Below, piece by piece: positions 1-14,521 of a stretch of DNA of 36,168 nucleotides. Under the pieces are notes generated by a model. The model saw only the letters and a program-made list of their open reading frames with translations, ran no database searches and was not told the origin of the DNA. Both the position numbers and the translations under genes were made by a program. Source of the stretch: Vulcanimicrobiota bacterium (GTDB taxonomy: Bacteria; Vulcanimicrobiota; Vulcanimicrobiia; Vulcanimicrobiales; Vulcanimicrobiaceae); the NCBI GenBank assembly GCA_027306785.1, contig DAHUZB010000015.1, forward strand, positions 1-36,168, read 5' to 3'. The stretch's first letter is position 1. Each line of letters opens with the position of its first letter.

Positions 1-2483
<2,483 letters not shown>

Positions 2484-2520
2484 GTCCGCTCTCCAGTACC
2501 CGGGGAGCCATCCAAAAGTT

Positions 2521-2535
2521 GCAGGTTAGACCTGC
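2521..2535. promoter_or_regulatory. palindrome in the clpB leader, candidate operator
   Basis: GCAGGT-TAG-ACCTGC is a perfect inverted repeat with 6-bp arms and a 3-bp spacer. It begins just downstream of the predicted clpB start point, where a repressor would block transcription. It matches neither the CIRCE element of HrcA nor the HAIR element of HspR. The arms are short, so chance is possible. Confidence 0.35.
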
Positions 2536-2545
2536 CAATCCGAGC

Positions 2546-2573
2546 ATGATACACCCCTTGCGCCTTGCGGCAA
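2546..2573 (-). promoter_or_regulatory. candidate sigma70-type promoter of clpB
   Basis: Reading the minus strand, TTGCCG (2573-2568) is followed after 16 bp by TATCAT (2551-2546), a fair -35/-10 pair. The expected transcription start is near 2539, about 55 bases before the clpB ATG. This is pattern matching only. Confidence 0.5.
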
Positions 2574-2625
2574 TTTGTAGTAGCCTACTTATGCAAAGTA
2601 ATCAGCCTGAAAGGAACCCGCTGCC

Positions 2626-3165
2626 ATGTCTACGTTTGCCCTCGATCCCACCCACTCGTCCGTCGAGTTCTCGGTCCGCCACATGATGTTCTCGAAGGTG
2701 CGCGGCGTCTTCGGGACGTTCAGCCTGGAGCTGACCGTCGACGATGCCACGAGCCTGCCGAGCGCCGTCAAGGCCTCGATCGATGCCTCCTCGATCGACA
2801 CCAAGGTCGCCGATCGCGACGCGCATCTGCGCTCGGCCGATTTCCTCGACGTGGAAAAGTTCCCCACGATCACCTTCGCGAGCACCTCGATCACGGGGAA
2901 AGCGGCGGGCTTCACGATCGCGGGCAACCTGACGATCCACGGCGTCACCAAACCCGTCGCCCTCGATGCGCAGCTCGGCGGCCGCGCGACCGATCCGTGG
3001 GGCAACGACCGCATCGCGTACGAAGCCTCGACCAAGATCAACCGCAAGGAGTTCGGTCTGGGCTGGAATCAGGCGCTCGAGGCGGGCGGCGTGCTCGTCG
3101 GTGAGGAGCTCGAGATCAGCCTGACGATTCAGGCCGTCAAAGTCGCGACGCCCGCCGGGGTCTAA
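2626..3165 (+). CDS. YceI-family lipocalin-like protein
   Basis: A 179-residue protein of the YceI family, a single beta-barrel domain that binds polyisoprenoid-type lipids in structurally studied members; the cellular role is generally unknown. The start MSTFALDPTHSSVEFSVRHM is the typical YceI opening (DPxHSxVxFxVRHL), and the family signatures for the middle (SADFLDVEKFPTITFAST) and the end (NRKEFGLGWN) are present. There is no signal peptide, unlike the periplasmic E. coli protein, so this form is probably cytoplasmic. GAAAGGAA at 2609-2616 can serve as ribosome binding site. The gene is divergent from clpB and ends only 3 bp from the convergent lipoprotein gene. Confidence 0.93.
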   Translation: MSTFALDPTHSSVEFSVRHMMFSKVRGVFGTFSLELTVDDATSLPSAVKASIDASSIDTKVADRDAHLRSADFLDVEKFPTITFASTSITGKAAGFTIAGNLTIHGVTKPVALDAQLGGRATDPWGNDRIAYEASTKINRKEFGLGWNQALEAGGVLVGEELEISLTIQAVKVATPAGV

Positions 3166-3168
3166 CGG

Positions 3169-4158
3169 CTAGGGCGGCGTGATCCAAGCGATCGCGGGGC
3201 CGGAGCGGAGCGTAAACCAAACGTTCCCGCCCGCTCCGGTCGCGATCGTCGCCAGCGTGTCGGTCTGCACGTCCGCGTCGGGAAAGACCGCGATCGCGCC
3301 CTGGGTCGTGATTCGCCCGATCGCGCCCTGAGCGAGAAACCAGAGCGCGCCGTCGGGCCCGCTTCCGATCGCGCCCGGGTACGCCACACCCGCCGGCAGC
3401 GCATACTCCGTGAAGGCACCGCTCGTCGTCATACGCCCGATCTTCGCCGCCTGACGCTCCGTGAACCAGATCGCGCCGTCGCTACCGGTCGCGATCCCGT
3501 ACGGCGCGCTGCGCGCGGTCGGGATCGCAAACGATGTCACCACGCCGAGCGGCGACACGTGCGCGATGCGACTCGTTCCGATCTCCGCAAACCACGGCGT
3601 GCCGTCGGGTCCGAGCGTCATCGGGCCGGGATTGCTCCCGGGCGGCAACGGGTACTCCGTGACCGCCCCCGCGGTCGTGATGCGCCCGATCGCCTCGTCT
3701 CCCTGTTCCGTGAACCACAAGGCTCCGTCGGAGGCGCTGACGATCCCATCCGGCTGGCTCGAGGGCTGCGGCAGCGGGTATTCCGCGATCGTTCCGCCGG
3801 TCGTGATGCGCCCGATGCGGTTGCCTTGGTACTCGGTGAACCACAACGCCCCGTCCGGACCGGTCACGATCGTCGCGGGTTCATCGTGCGCACCGGGTAG
3901 CGGATAGCTCGCGATGCTTCCGTCGGGCGCCATGCGTCCGATGGCACCCGCGTCGAACGCGGTGAACCACATCGCACCGTCCGGCCCGAGCGTGAGCCCG
4001 ACGGGCCCGGCGAGCGTCGGCGGCAACGCGTACTGCGCGTGCGCCGGCGGTAGCTGCGACGGCGCGGGCGTAGTCGGCACCGAAGGCGGCGGCGCGCCGG
4101 AACCACCGCACCCGCTCAAGAGAAGAACGCCCAGGCACACCAACCGCGCGCGCATCAT
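3169..4158 (-). CDS. beta-propeller lipoprotein, virginiamycin B lyase-like
   Basis: 329 residues. The N-terminus is a lipoprotein signal: Arg, a hydrophobic stretch and the lipobox LLSGC, so the mature protein should be lipid-anchored outside the cytoplasmic membrane. After a Pro-rich linker come about seven repeats of the type GPDGALWFTE...IGRITT, each one blade of a propeller related to virginiamycin B lyase (Vgb) and the NHL/SMP-30 families. Vgb linearises streptogramin B antibiotics, but most such proteins in soil bacteria have no proven lyase activity, and I cannot confirm the catalytic residues by eye. Two adjacent Met codons (4158 and 4155) are possible starts. It is divergent from the RMD1-like gene. 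Confidence 0.85.
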   Translation of the reverse strand: MMRARLVCLGVLLLSGCGGSGAPPPSVPTTPAPSQLPPAHAQYALPPTLAGPVGLTLGPDGAMWFTAFDAGAIGRMAPDGSIASYPLPGAHDEPATIVTGPDGALWFTEYQGNRIGRITTGGTIAEYPLPQPSSQPDGIVSASDGALWFTEQGDEAIGRITTAGAVTEYPLPPGSNPGPMTLGPDGTPWFAEIGTSRIAHVSPLGVVTSFAIPTARSAPYGIATGSDGAIWFTERQAAKIGRMTTSGAFTEYALPAGVAYPGAIGSGPDGALWFLAQGAIGRITTQGAIAVFPDADVQTDTLATIATGAGGNVWFTLRSGPAIAWITPP

Positions 4159-4208
4159 GTTCGAGCGCTTCGCGACCTTCGTGCAACGAGCCTGGGCATG
4201 TCGTTTGC

Positions 4209-4214
4209 TATCAT
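4209..4214 (+). promoter_or_regulatory. candidate -10 element, possibly leaderless start
   Basis: TATCAT ends 6 bases before the ATG at 4221, which would put the transcript start at or next to the start codon. No Shine-Dalgarno is visible in front of that ATG, and no convincing -35 hexamer is seen. Confidence 0.35.
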
Positions 4215-4220
4215 GTGCGC

Positions 4221-8185
<3,965 letters not shown>

Positions 8186-8193
8186 GCGCGCTC

Positions 8194-9531
8194 CTACGCG
8201 TCGAGCCGCGCGATCGCGGCGACCACGAGATGATCCTCGCTCGGTGCGATCGTGCGCAGATCCAGAAGCACCGCGCCGTCGGTCACACGGGCCACGATCG
8301 GCACCCGCTCGCGGCGCAGCGCTTCGGCGAGCGCATCGGGAAAGGGCGTCGCGAGCGCAACCGCGATCGACGGCACGCGCGCGTGCGGCAGCGTGCCCCC
8401 GCCGACCGTGCTCTCGCACGCGACGGCACTCGCACCCGGATGCGCGAGCAGATAGGACCGCGCGCGTTCGCGCAATTCGTCGGTCGTCGCCGCGAGCATA
8501 CGATAGAACGGGATCGCGGTGCGCGTCTGCGCGCTGCGATGGAGGTGCAGCGTCTGCGCGAGCAGCGCGAGCGTCACCTTATCGACACGCAGCGCGCGCA
8601 CGAGCGGATTGCTGCGCAGTCGCGCCACGAGCGCGCGCGATCCGACGATGATCCCCGCCTGCGGTCCGCCGAGCAGTTTATCGCCCGAGAACGCAACGAG
8701 TCCGACCCCGTCGCGTATCGCTTCCTGCACGGTGCGTTCGTGCGGCAGTCCGTACTCGCGCAGATCGACGAGCGCGCCGCTTCCCAAATCTTCGACTACC
8801 GGCACGCCCACGCGCGCGCCGAGCTGCGCGAGTTCGCCTCCGCCGACGTCGTGCACGAAGCCTTCGATCGTAAAGTTCGAGCGATGCGAACGCATCAGCA
8901 GCGCGGTCCGCGGCGAGAGCGCCGCTTCCACGTCGCGCACGTACACCTTATTGGTGCTGCCGACTTCGACCAGACGCGCACCGCTGCGCGCGAGCACGTC
9001 GGGCAGGCGAAACCCTCCGCCGATCTCCACCAGCTGGTTGCGCGCCACGATCACCTCGCCGCCGCGCGCAAAGGTATCGACGATCAGCAGTACCGCCGCG
9101 GCGCAGTTATTCACCACGACGGCATCCTGCGCGCCGGTGAGATCGCACAGGATCGCGCTCGCGCGTTCGTAGCGCGAACCGCGCTCGCCCGCGAGCAGAT
9201 CGTACTCGAGATTCGAGTAGCCCTCGCTCACCGCGCGCGCGGCGGCGAAGGCCTCGTGCGCGAGCGGCGCGCGCCCGAGGTTCGTGTGCAGCAACGTGCC
9301 GGTCGCGTTGATCACGCTGCGCAGCGAGCGCGCCGCGAGCGCCTCCAGACGTTCGGCCACGTGCTGCGCGACCAGCTCCGGCGGCTCGTCCGCACGACGC
9401 AGACGAACCCGATCGAGTTCGGCGCTCACCGCCGCCCGCAACGCATCGCGCCCCACGAGAGACTCGTAGGGCGCGACCGACGGGTGTTCGAGCAGCGTAT
9501 GCACCGCGGGCACGCCGCGGAACACGTTCAT
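8194..9531 (-). CDS. selA: L-seryl-tRNA(Sec) selenium transferase SelA
   Basis: 445 residues, a PLP enzyme that converts seryl-tRNA(Sec) to selenocysteinyl-tRNA(Sec) using selenophosphate. The PLP-binding Lys is K285 in SGDKLLGGPQAG. Other family signatures are INATGTLLHTNLGRAPL, the SNLEYDL segment with ERGSRY, and MRSHRSNFTIEGF. It lies between the thioredoxin gene (7 bp upstream) and selB (8 bp downstream). No clear Shine-Dalgarno precedes its ATG, so translation may depend on coupling to the thioredoxin gene. selC (tRNA-Sec) and selD were not found in this window. Confidence 0.96.
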   Translation of the reverse strand: MNVFRGVPAVHTLLEHPSVAPYESLVGRDALRAAVSAELDRVRLRRADEPPELVAQHVAERLEALAARSLRSVINATGTLLHTNLGRAPLAHEAFAAARAVSEGYSNLEYDLLAGERGSRYERASAILCDLTGAQDAVVVNNCAAAVLLIVDTFARGGEVIVARNQLVEIGGGFRLPDVLARSGARLVEVGSTNKVYVRDVEAALSPRTALLMRSHRSNFTIEGFVHDVGGGELAQLGARVGVPVVEDLGSGALVDLREYGLPHERTVQEAIRDGVGLVAFSGDKLLGGPQAGIIVGSRALVARLRSNPLVRALRVDKVTLALLAQTLHLHRSAQTRTAIPFYRMLAATTDELRERARSYLLAHPGASAVACESTVGGGTLPHARVPSIAVALATPFPDALAEALRRERVPIVARVTDGAVLLDLRTIAPSEDHLVVAAIARLDA

Positions 9532-9538
9532 GAAGAAG

Positions 9539-9865
9539 CTACGCGACGTGCTTGGAGAGCATCGACTCGATCACGTTCTGCGGGACGTAACCCACGATGC
9601 GATCGACCGGCTGCCCGCCTTTGAAGAGGATCAGGCAGGGGATACCCGCGACCTGATACTGGCCCGCGATGCTCGGGTTCTCGTCGGTGTTCAGCTTCAC
9701 GAACTTCGCCTTGCCCGCGTTCAGCGAGGCGACTTTCTCGACGACCGGCGAGAGCATGCGGCACGGGCCGCACCAGGGCGCCCAAAAGTCGACGAGCACC
9801 GGCTGGCTGCTCCCGAGCACTTCGGACTGGAAATTCGCTTGGCTGACGTCTGGCAATGCGCTCAT
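9539..9865 (-). CDS. trxA: thioredoxin
   Basis: 108-residue cytoplasmic disulfide reductase with the classic WCGPC active site (C32, C35) and the buried Asp of VDFWAPW. Length and fold order match E. coli Trx1 almost residue for residue. The conserved cis-proline is P76 in GIPCL; the next residue, normally Thr, is Cys77, placing a third cysteine beside the active site. GGAGG lies rather far (17 bases) from the ATG. It heads a compact run with selA and selB, 61 bp downstream of gyrA, so a link to selenium metabolism is possible but unproven. Confidence 0.95.
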   Translation of the reverse strand: MSALPDVSQANFQSEVLGSSQPVLVDFWAPWCGPCRMLSPVVEKVASLNAGKAKFVKLNTDENPSIAGQYQVAGIPCLILFKGGQPVDRIVGYVPQNVIESMLSKHVA

Positions 9866-9926
9866 GGTTGGTTTTTCACTTTCCTCCGGTCATCTAGACC
9901 CGTGCGATACGAGTGGAAGTTGCGTG

Positions 9927-12431
9927 TTACCCGTCGATCTCCATGGGTTCACCCGTGATCCCCGTCACCTGCTCGGCCTGTTTGCCGAGGTTCGTGATCG
10001 CGATCACTTCGTCGCCTTCGCCGAGGCGCTGCAGGCGCACGCCCTTGGTGGAGCGTCCGGCCTTGCGGATGTCGCCCACCTTCAGGCGGATCACCTGATT
10101 GCCGCTCGTGATCATCAGCACCTCATCGTCGGGGGCGACCATGATCTGGTCGACCACCTTGCCGATATCCTCACGCTCGCGGGCGAAGGCCTTCACGCCC
10201 TTGCCGCCGCGCGAGGTGTGGCGATAGTCGTCGATCGGCGTGCGTTTTCCGAACGCCTGCGAGGTGACGAGCAGCACTTCCTTACGATCCGGCTCGATGA
10301 CGTCCATCGCGATGATGGTATCGCCTTCATCGAGCGACATCGCCTTCACGCCGCGCGCGTTGCGACCCATCGGGCGCACGTCGGTCTCGTTGAAATGCAC
10401 CGCCATGCCCGCGGTCGACGCGAGGATGATGTCGCGCGTGCCGTCGGAGAGATCGACCGCGAGCAATTCGTCGCCCTCGTCGAGGTTGATCGCGTTGAGG
10501 CCGTTACGACGCACGTTCGCGAACTCCGAGATCGAGGTCTTCTTGATCACGCCCTGCTGCGTGACCATCACCATGTACCGTCCCTCTTCGAACTTGTCGA
10601 TCGGGAAGACCGCGGTGACGTGTTCGCCCGGCGGGAGCGTGAGCAGGTTGACGAGCGCCGTTCCGCGCGCGGTGCGCGTGGTATCGGGAATCTCGTACCC
10701 GCGCAGACGATACGCGCGCCCCTTGTTCGTGAAGAAGAGCACGTGATCGTGCGTCTTGGTCACGAAGAAGTTGCGTACCACGTCCTCGCGCTTGAGGTTC
10801 GAGATCCCGGTCACGCCGCGGCCGCCGCGGTTTTGCGTGCGGAACGTGTCGACCGAGACGCGCTTGATGTAGCCGCCGACCGTGTAGGTGACGACCACGT
10901 CGATATTGGGAACGAGCTGCTCCATCGAGATCTCGTCCTCGGCGGGCAGCACCGGCGTGCGGCGCTCGTCGCCGAAGCGCTTCTGCACCTCGAGCGTCTC
11001 GTTTTTGACGATCGCCGCGATGCGGATGGGACTCGCGAGAATATCCTGCAATTCGGTGATCAGCTTCATGAGCTCGGCGTACTCGTCTTCGATCTTCTGT
11101 CGTTCGAGGCCGACGAGCGTGCGCAGACGCATGTCGACGATCGCCTGCGACTGAATCTCCGAGAGCCCGAAGCGCGACGAGAGCTTGGTCTTGGCTTCGT
11201 CGGTCGTTTGGCTGCCGCGGATGATCTCGATGACTTCGTCGATGTTATCGAGCGCGATGCGGTAGCCTTCGAGCAGGTGGGCGCGCTCTTCGGCCTTGCG
11301 CAGATCGTACCGCGTGCGGCGCGTGACGACGTCTTTGCGGTGCTCGATGAAATACTCGAGCAGCTGACGCAGGCTGAGCACGCGCGGCTCGAGCGCGACC
11401 GAGCCGTCGGGGCGCGGTTCGCCCGCCGGCACGAGCGCGAGCATATTGAAGCCGAAGCTCGACTGCAGCGGCGTGTGCTTGAAGAGTTGGTTGAGCACGA
11501 CTTTCGGCGTCGCCGACTTCTGCAGCTCGACGACGACCTTCATGCCTTTGCGGTTGGAGAGATCGTCGAGGCGCGCGATACCCTGAATGCGCTTTTCCTG
11601 ATGCGCGTCGGCGATCGCTTCGACGATGCGGCTCTTGTAGACCTGATACGGGATCTCCGTAATCACGATCTTGTGTCTGCCTTTTTCTTCGATGATCTCG
11701 GCCTTGCCGCGCATCGTGATCGAACCGCGCCCGGTGCGATAGGCTTCTTTGATCGCATCGATGCCGAGGATCTCGCCGCCGGTCGGAAAGTCGGGGCCTT
11801 TGACCTTCTCGAAAAGCTCGTCGTCGCTCGCGTTCGGACTATCGATCAGGAGCGCGATCGCATCGGCGATCTCGCTCAGGTTGTGCGGCGGAATGTTCGT
11901 GGCCATGCCGACGGCGATGCCGCTCGAGCCGTTCACGAGCAGCTGCGGCAGCTTGGCCGGCAGCACGCTCGGCTCGGTTCCCTGGTTGTCGAAGTTGGCG
12001 ACGAAGGGAACCGTCTCTTTATCGATGTCGGCGAGCAGCTCCATCGAGAGTCGCGCGAGACGCGCCTCGGTGTAGCGGTACGCGGCGGGCGAATCGGGAT
12101 CGATCGAGCCGAAGTTGCCGTGGCCGTCCACGAGCGGGTAGCGCAGCGTAAAATCCTGCGCCATACGCACGAGCGCGTCGTAGACCGACTGGTCGCCGTG
12201 CGGATGGTAGCTCTTGAGGACCTCGCCGATGATACCGGCGCATTTGCGGTGCTGCTTGCCCGGGTCCATGCCCATATCGCGCATCGCGAAGAGGATGCGG
12301 CGTTGGACGGGCTTCAGGCCGTCGCGGACGTCGGGGAGGGCGCGAGACGCGATGACGGACATCGCATAGGAGAGGTAGCTCTCCCGCATCTCATCTTCGA
12401 CGTTGACCTGTTGGACGATATCGTTGTTCAT
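9927..12431 (-). CDS. gyrA: DNA gyrase subunit A
   Basis: 834-residue subunit that cuts and rejoins DNA during ATP-driven negative supercoiling with GyrB. The catalytic tyrosine is Y120 in [10 protein letters not shown] (E. coli Y122). The breakage-reunion domain is followed by the C-terminal pinwheel with a GyrA-box-like QNRGGRG and other RGG/RGGKG turns, which favours GyrA over ParC. The quinolone region reads [10 protein letters not shown]: the E. coli Ser83 position is Gln (Q81) and Ala84 is Ser, while Asp87 is kept. A hairpin lies 20-39 bases upstream of the ATG. Confidence 0.96.
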   Translation of the reverse strand: MNNDIVQQVNVEDEMRESYLSYAMSVIASRALPDVRDGLKPVQRRILFAMRDMGMDPGKQHRKCAGIIGEVLKSYHPHGDQSVYDALVRMAQDFTLRYPLVDGHGNFGSIDPDSPAAYRYTEARLARLSMELLADIDKETVPFVANFDNQGTEPSVLPAKLPQLLVNGSSGIAVGMATNIPPHNLSEIADAIALLIDSPNASDDELFEKVKGPDFPTGGEILGIDAIKEAYRTGRGSITMRGKAEIIEEKGRHKIVITEIPYQVYKSRIVEAIADAHQEKRIQGIARLDDLSNRKGMKVVVELQKSATPKVVLNQLFKHTPLQSSFGFNMLALVPAGEPRPDGSVALEPRVLSLRQLLEYFIEHRKDVVTRRTRYDLRKAEERAHLLEGYRIALDNIDEVIEIIRGSQTTDEAKTKLSSRFGLSEIQSQAIVDMRLRTLVGLERQKIEDEYAELMKLITELQDILASPIRIAAIVKNETLEVQKRFGDERRTPVLPAEDEISMEQLVPNIDVVVTYTVGGYIKRVSVDTFRTQNRGGRGVTGISNLKREDVVRNFFVTKTHDHVLFFTNKGRAYRLRGYEIPDTTRTARGTALVNLLTLPPGEHVTAVFPIDKFEEGRYMVMVTQQGVIKKTSISEFANVRRNGLNAINLDEGDELLAVDLSDGTRDIILASTAGMAVHFNETDVRPMGRNARGVKAMSLDEGDTIIAMDVIEPDRKEVLLVTSQAFGKRTPIDDYRHTSRGGKGVKAFAREREDIGKVVDQIMVAPDDEVLMITSGNQVIRLKVGDIRKAGRSTKGVRLQRLGEGDEVIAITNLGKQAEQVTGITGEPMEIDG

Positions 12432-12450
12432 ACGCTCGTTACAAAGAAGA

Positions 12451-12470
12451 ACGGCCGGCCGGTCGGCCGT
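12451..12470 (-). terminator. candidate terminator upstream of gyrA
   Basis: ACGGCCG and CGGCCGT form a 7-bp stem with a 6-base loop. On the minus strand it is followed by TCTTCTTTG, a weak pyrimidine tract. It lies between the stop of the acidic hypothetical gene (12516) and the gyrA start, so it could end that transcript or form part of the gyrA leader. Confidence 0.4.
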
Positions 12471-12515
12471 CCGCTGCGCGCATCGCGCTTCGAGTTAACG
12501 GGTGAATATTCGCCG

Positions 12516-12869
12516 CTAGGGCGGGTCTTCCCACACGGGGATGCCGTCGTCGTCGACCGCGCCGCCGAAATCGTCGAAGGCGATCGCCGTATCCGGCTCC
12601 GCCCCCGCCTGGCCGAGCGCGCGATCGAACGACTCGGGCTCTTCGAGGCTGAAATCCACCGCCGCCGCCCGCGGCTCGTGCCGGTCGTAGGGGTCGCCCG
12701 CGAGCGCCGCGGCAAAGGCACGGTCGTCGGGCGACTCAGCCGGGGGTGCGGGCATGGGAGGCTGCGCCGCGCCGATCCGCGCCTTGGCGGCGGCGGCGGC
12801 GCTGTGAAGCAGCGTCAGGTGCTCTTGGACGGACTGCCGCAGCTCGGCTGCGAAGTCGGCGCTCGACAT
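12516..12869 (-). CDS. acidic hypothetical protein, 117 residues
   Basis: I do not recognise this protein. From the ATG at 12869 it starts with an amphipathic Ala-rich helix (MSSADFAAELRQSVQEHL and on), then a Pro-rich stretch, then an acidic, probably disordered tail ending DDDGIPVWEDPP. No signal peptide or membrane segment. The frame stays open further upstream, but that part is antisense to tsaE and looks like a shadow. Its start codon overlaps the divergent tsaE start by 2 bp (12868-12869). It is followed by gyrA on the same strand, after a candidate terminator. Confidence 0.5.
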   Translation of the reverse strand: MSSADFAAELRQSVQEHLTLLHSAAAAAKARIGAAQPPMPAPPAESPDDRAFAAALAGDPYDRHEPRAAAVDFSLEEPESFDRALGQAGAEPDTAIAFDDFGGAVDDDGIPVWEDPP

Positions 12870-13311
12870 GCATCCCGAGTTCGCCGTCCCGACGCGCGAG
12901 ACTTTCCCGACCCGGAGCGCCTTCGAGGCCTTCGCCGCGGCCTTCGCGCGCTCGCTCGTGCCCGGTGACACGGTTGCGCTCTCGGGGGAGCTCGGTGCCG
13001 GCAAGACCACCTTCGTGCGGGCCTGCGTGCGCGCGCTCCACGGCGAGGACCGGGCATCGAGCCCCACCTTCACCTTCCGCCATCGCTATCCGGGAGCGCC
13101 GCCGATCGATCACCTCGATCTCTACCGCGTGGAGGACCCGGCCGAGCTCACCGAGCTCGGGCTCGACGAGGCCTTCGCGGGGGACGCCATCGTCTTCGTG
13201 GAGTGGTGGAGCCACGCGCCCGCCCTGCTGCCGCCGCACCCGTACCACGTCGCCATCGAAGGCGCGGGCGACGCGCCGCGCCGGGTAACGATTACGCGAG
13301 GCCTCCCGTGA
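12868..13311 (+). CDS. tsaE: tRNA t6A biosynthesis ATPase TsaE
   Basis: 147 residues. TsaE is the small ATPase that works with TsaB and TsaD to make N6-threonylcarbamoyladenosine at A37 of ANN-decoding tRNAs. The Walker A motif GELGAGKTT is at residues 40-48, followed by the typical SSPTFTFRHRY and HLDLYRVEDPAELTELGLDE and the VEWW segment. The first ATG is used; no Shine-Dalgarno precedes it. It opens a plus-strand chain and overlaps tsaB by 4 bp (GTGA). Confidence 0.95.
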   Translation: MHPEFAVPTRETFPTRSAFEAFAAAFARSLVPGDTVALSGELGAGKTTFVRACVRALHGEDRASSPTFTFRHRYPGAPPIDHLDLYRVEDPAELTELGLDEAFAGDAIVFVEWWSHAPALLPPHPYHVAIEGAGDAPRRVTITRGLP

Positions 13312-13979
13312 AACTGCTCGCGGTCGAAGGCGCGCTCGGCGGCTTCTCGGCGGCCGTCGCGGTACGCGGCGAGATCGTCGCGAGTCGACAGCTCGCGGGA
13401 AACGTGGCGCTCGAAGCCGGGCTCGGGGCGGTCGGCGAGGTGCTGCGCGCGGCGGAGCTCGATCGTCGGGAACTCGATCGGCTGGCGGTCGGGATCGGCC
13501 CGGGCGGCTTCACCGGGCTGCGCATCACGATCGCCTATGCGAAATCGCTCGCGCAGGCCTGGGGACTGCCGCTCGTGCCGATCTCGTCGTTCGATGCGCT
13601 CGCATTCGGAGGCTCGTTCGAACGCGCCCTCGAGGTGGTGGTCGGCCGTACCGGGGTGATCTCGGCCCGCTATCGCGACGGCGCCGAGGTGCGCCGCGCC
13701 TCGGGCCCGACCGCCGAGGTACTCGCCGCGGTGCTGCCGCCCGCCGACCATCGCCCGCTACCCGTCGTGGGCGCCCCGGAGGACGTGCTCGGCGCTCTCG
13801 CCGAAGGCGGGTTCATCGTGGAATCCCAGGCGCCGCTCGTCACGCCCCCCGCCGCCGCCGTCGCGCTCGCGGCGCTGCTCGCGCACCCGGCCGAGAGCGC
13901 GCACGCGGTGCGTGCCGACTACGGCGAAGCGCCCGCCGCCAAACTCCCCGGCTTCACGAAGACGGCGCGGCCGCGATGA
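13308..13979 (+). CDS. tsaB: tRNA t6A biosynthesis protein TsaB
   Basis: 223 residues, ASKHA-fold partner that dimerises with TsaD in t6A synthesis. Start taken at the GTG overlapping the tsaE stop (GTGA), which gives VKLLAVEGALGGFSAAVA, the position of the family's first strand. The hallmark GIGPGGFTGLRI is present. The usual D-T-S of the first loop is replaced by E-G-A, which is tolerated in TsaB because it does not catalyse the reaction itself. It overlaps the next gene by ATGA. Confidence 0.92.
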   Translation: MKLLAVEGALGGFSAAVAVRGEIVASRQLAGNVALEAGLGAVGEVLRAAELDRRELDRLAVGIGPGGFTGLRITIAYAKSLAQAWGLPLVPISSFDALAFGGSFERALEVVVGRTGVISARYRDGAEVRRASGPTAEVLAAVLPPADHRPLPVVGAPEDVLGALAEGGFIVESQAPLVTPPAAAVALAALLAHPAESAHAVRADYGEAPAAKLPGFTKTARPR

Positions 13980-14521
13980 AGGCCGAACTCGATCCGGCCG
14001 CCGCGGGCGACGCCGAATCGCTCGCGATCACCCGCATGACCTCGGCCGAGATCGCCGACGTGACGCGTATCGAGCGCGCCTCGTTCACCACCACCTGGCC
14101 CGCCGACGCGTTCTACAACGAACTCTCCACCAACAAACTCGCGCATTACTTCGTGGGGCGCGCGGGCGGCGAGATCGTTGCCTACGGCGGCATTTGGGTG
14201 ATCTTCGAGGATTCGCACGTGACGACGATCGCCGTCGATCCCGCGCATCGCGGCAAAAAGTTCGGCGAGATCATGCTGCTGCATCTGCTCGACGAAGCGA
14301 TCGAACGCGGCGCGTCGTGGATGACGCTCGAAGTGCGCGAAAGCAATGTCGCGGCACAGCGCCTCTATCGCAAATACGGCTTCACCACGGTGACGACGCG
14401 CAAAGGCTATTACAGCGACAACAACGAGAACGCGCTCGTGATGTGGGCGGGCAATCTCAAAGGCGATCTCTATCGCGCGCGGCTGAATGCTCTGCGCGCC
14501 GGGCTGCGCGCGCACCGGTGA
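13976..14521 (+). CDS. rimI: RimI-type GNAT N-acetyltransferase
   Basis: 181 residues of GNAT fold. RimI acetylates the N-terminal alanine of ribosomal protein S18 and probably other proteins. The acetyl-CoA pyrophosphate loop is seen as DPAHRGKKFGEIML; the RimI-type end ESNVAAQRLYRKYGF and YYSDNNENALVMW is present. An extra ~20-residue N-terminal extension precedes the MTSAEIADVTRIE start of the core, so the ATG near 14037 is an alternative start, although the ATGA overlap with tsaB argues for 13976. RimI next to TsaB is a common bacterial arrangement. Confidence 0.92.
   Translation: MKAELDPAAAGDAESLAITRMTSAEIADVTRIERASFTTTWPADAFYNELSTNKLAHYFVGRAGGEIVAYGGIWVIFEDSHVTTIAVDPAHRGKKFGEIMLLHLLDEAIERGASWMTLEVRESNVAAQRLYRKYGFTTVTTRKGYYSDNNENALVMWAGNLKGDLYRARLNALRAGLRAHR

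Noticed and set aside
8186-8419. N-terminal extension of SelB (long frame starting at 8419)
   Set aside because: It overlaps selA completely and the extra residues are Arg/Ala-rich shadow sequence; the GTPase domain starts right at 8185 with a good ribosome binding site.
9927-10600. ParC instead of GyrA
   Set aside because: The C-terminal domain keeps a GyrA-box-like QNRGGRG and several further blades; ParC lacks or degrades this box.
9669-12968. 1099-codon plus-strand frame opposite gyrA
   Set aside because: It is the antisense shadow of gyrA, a known effect of high third-position GC; gyrA is certain on the other strand.
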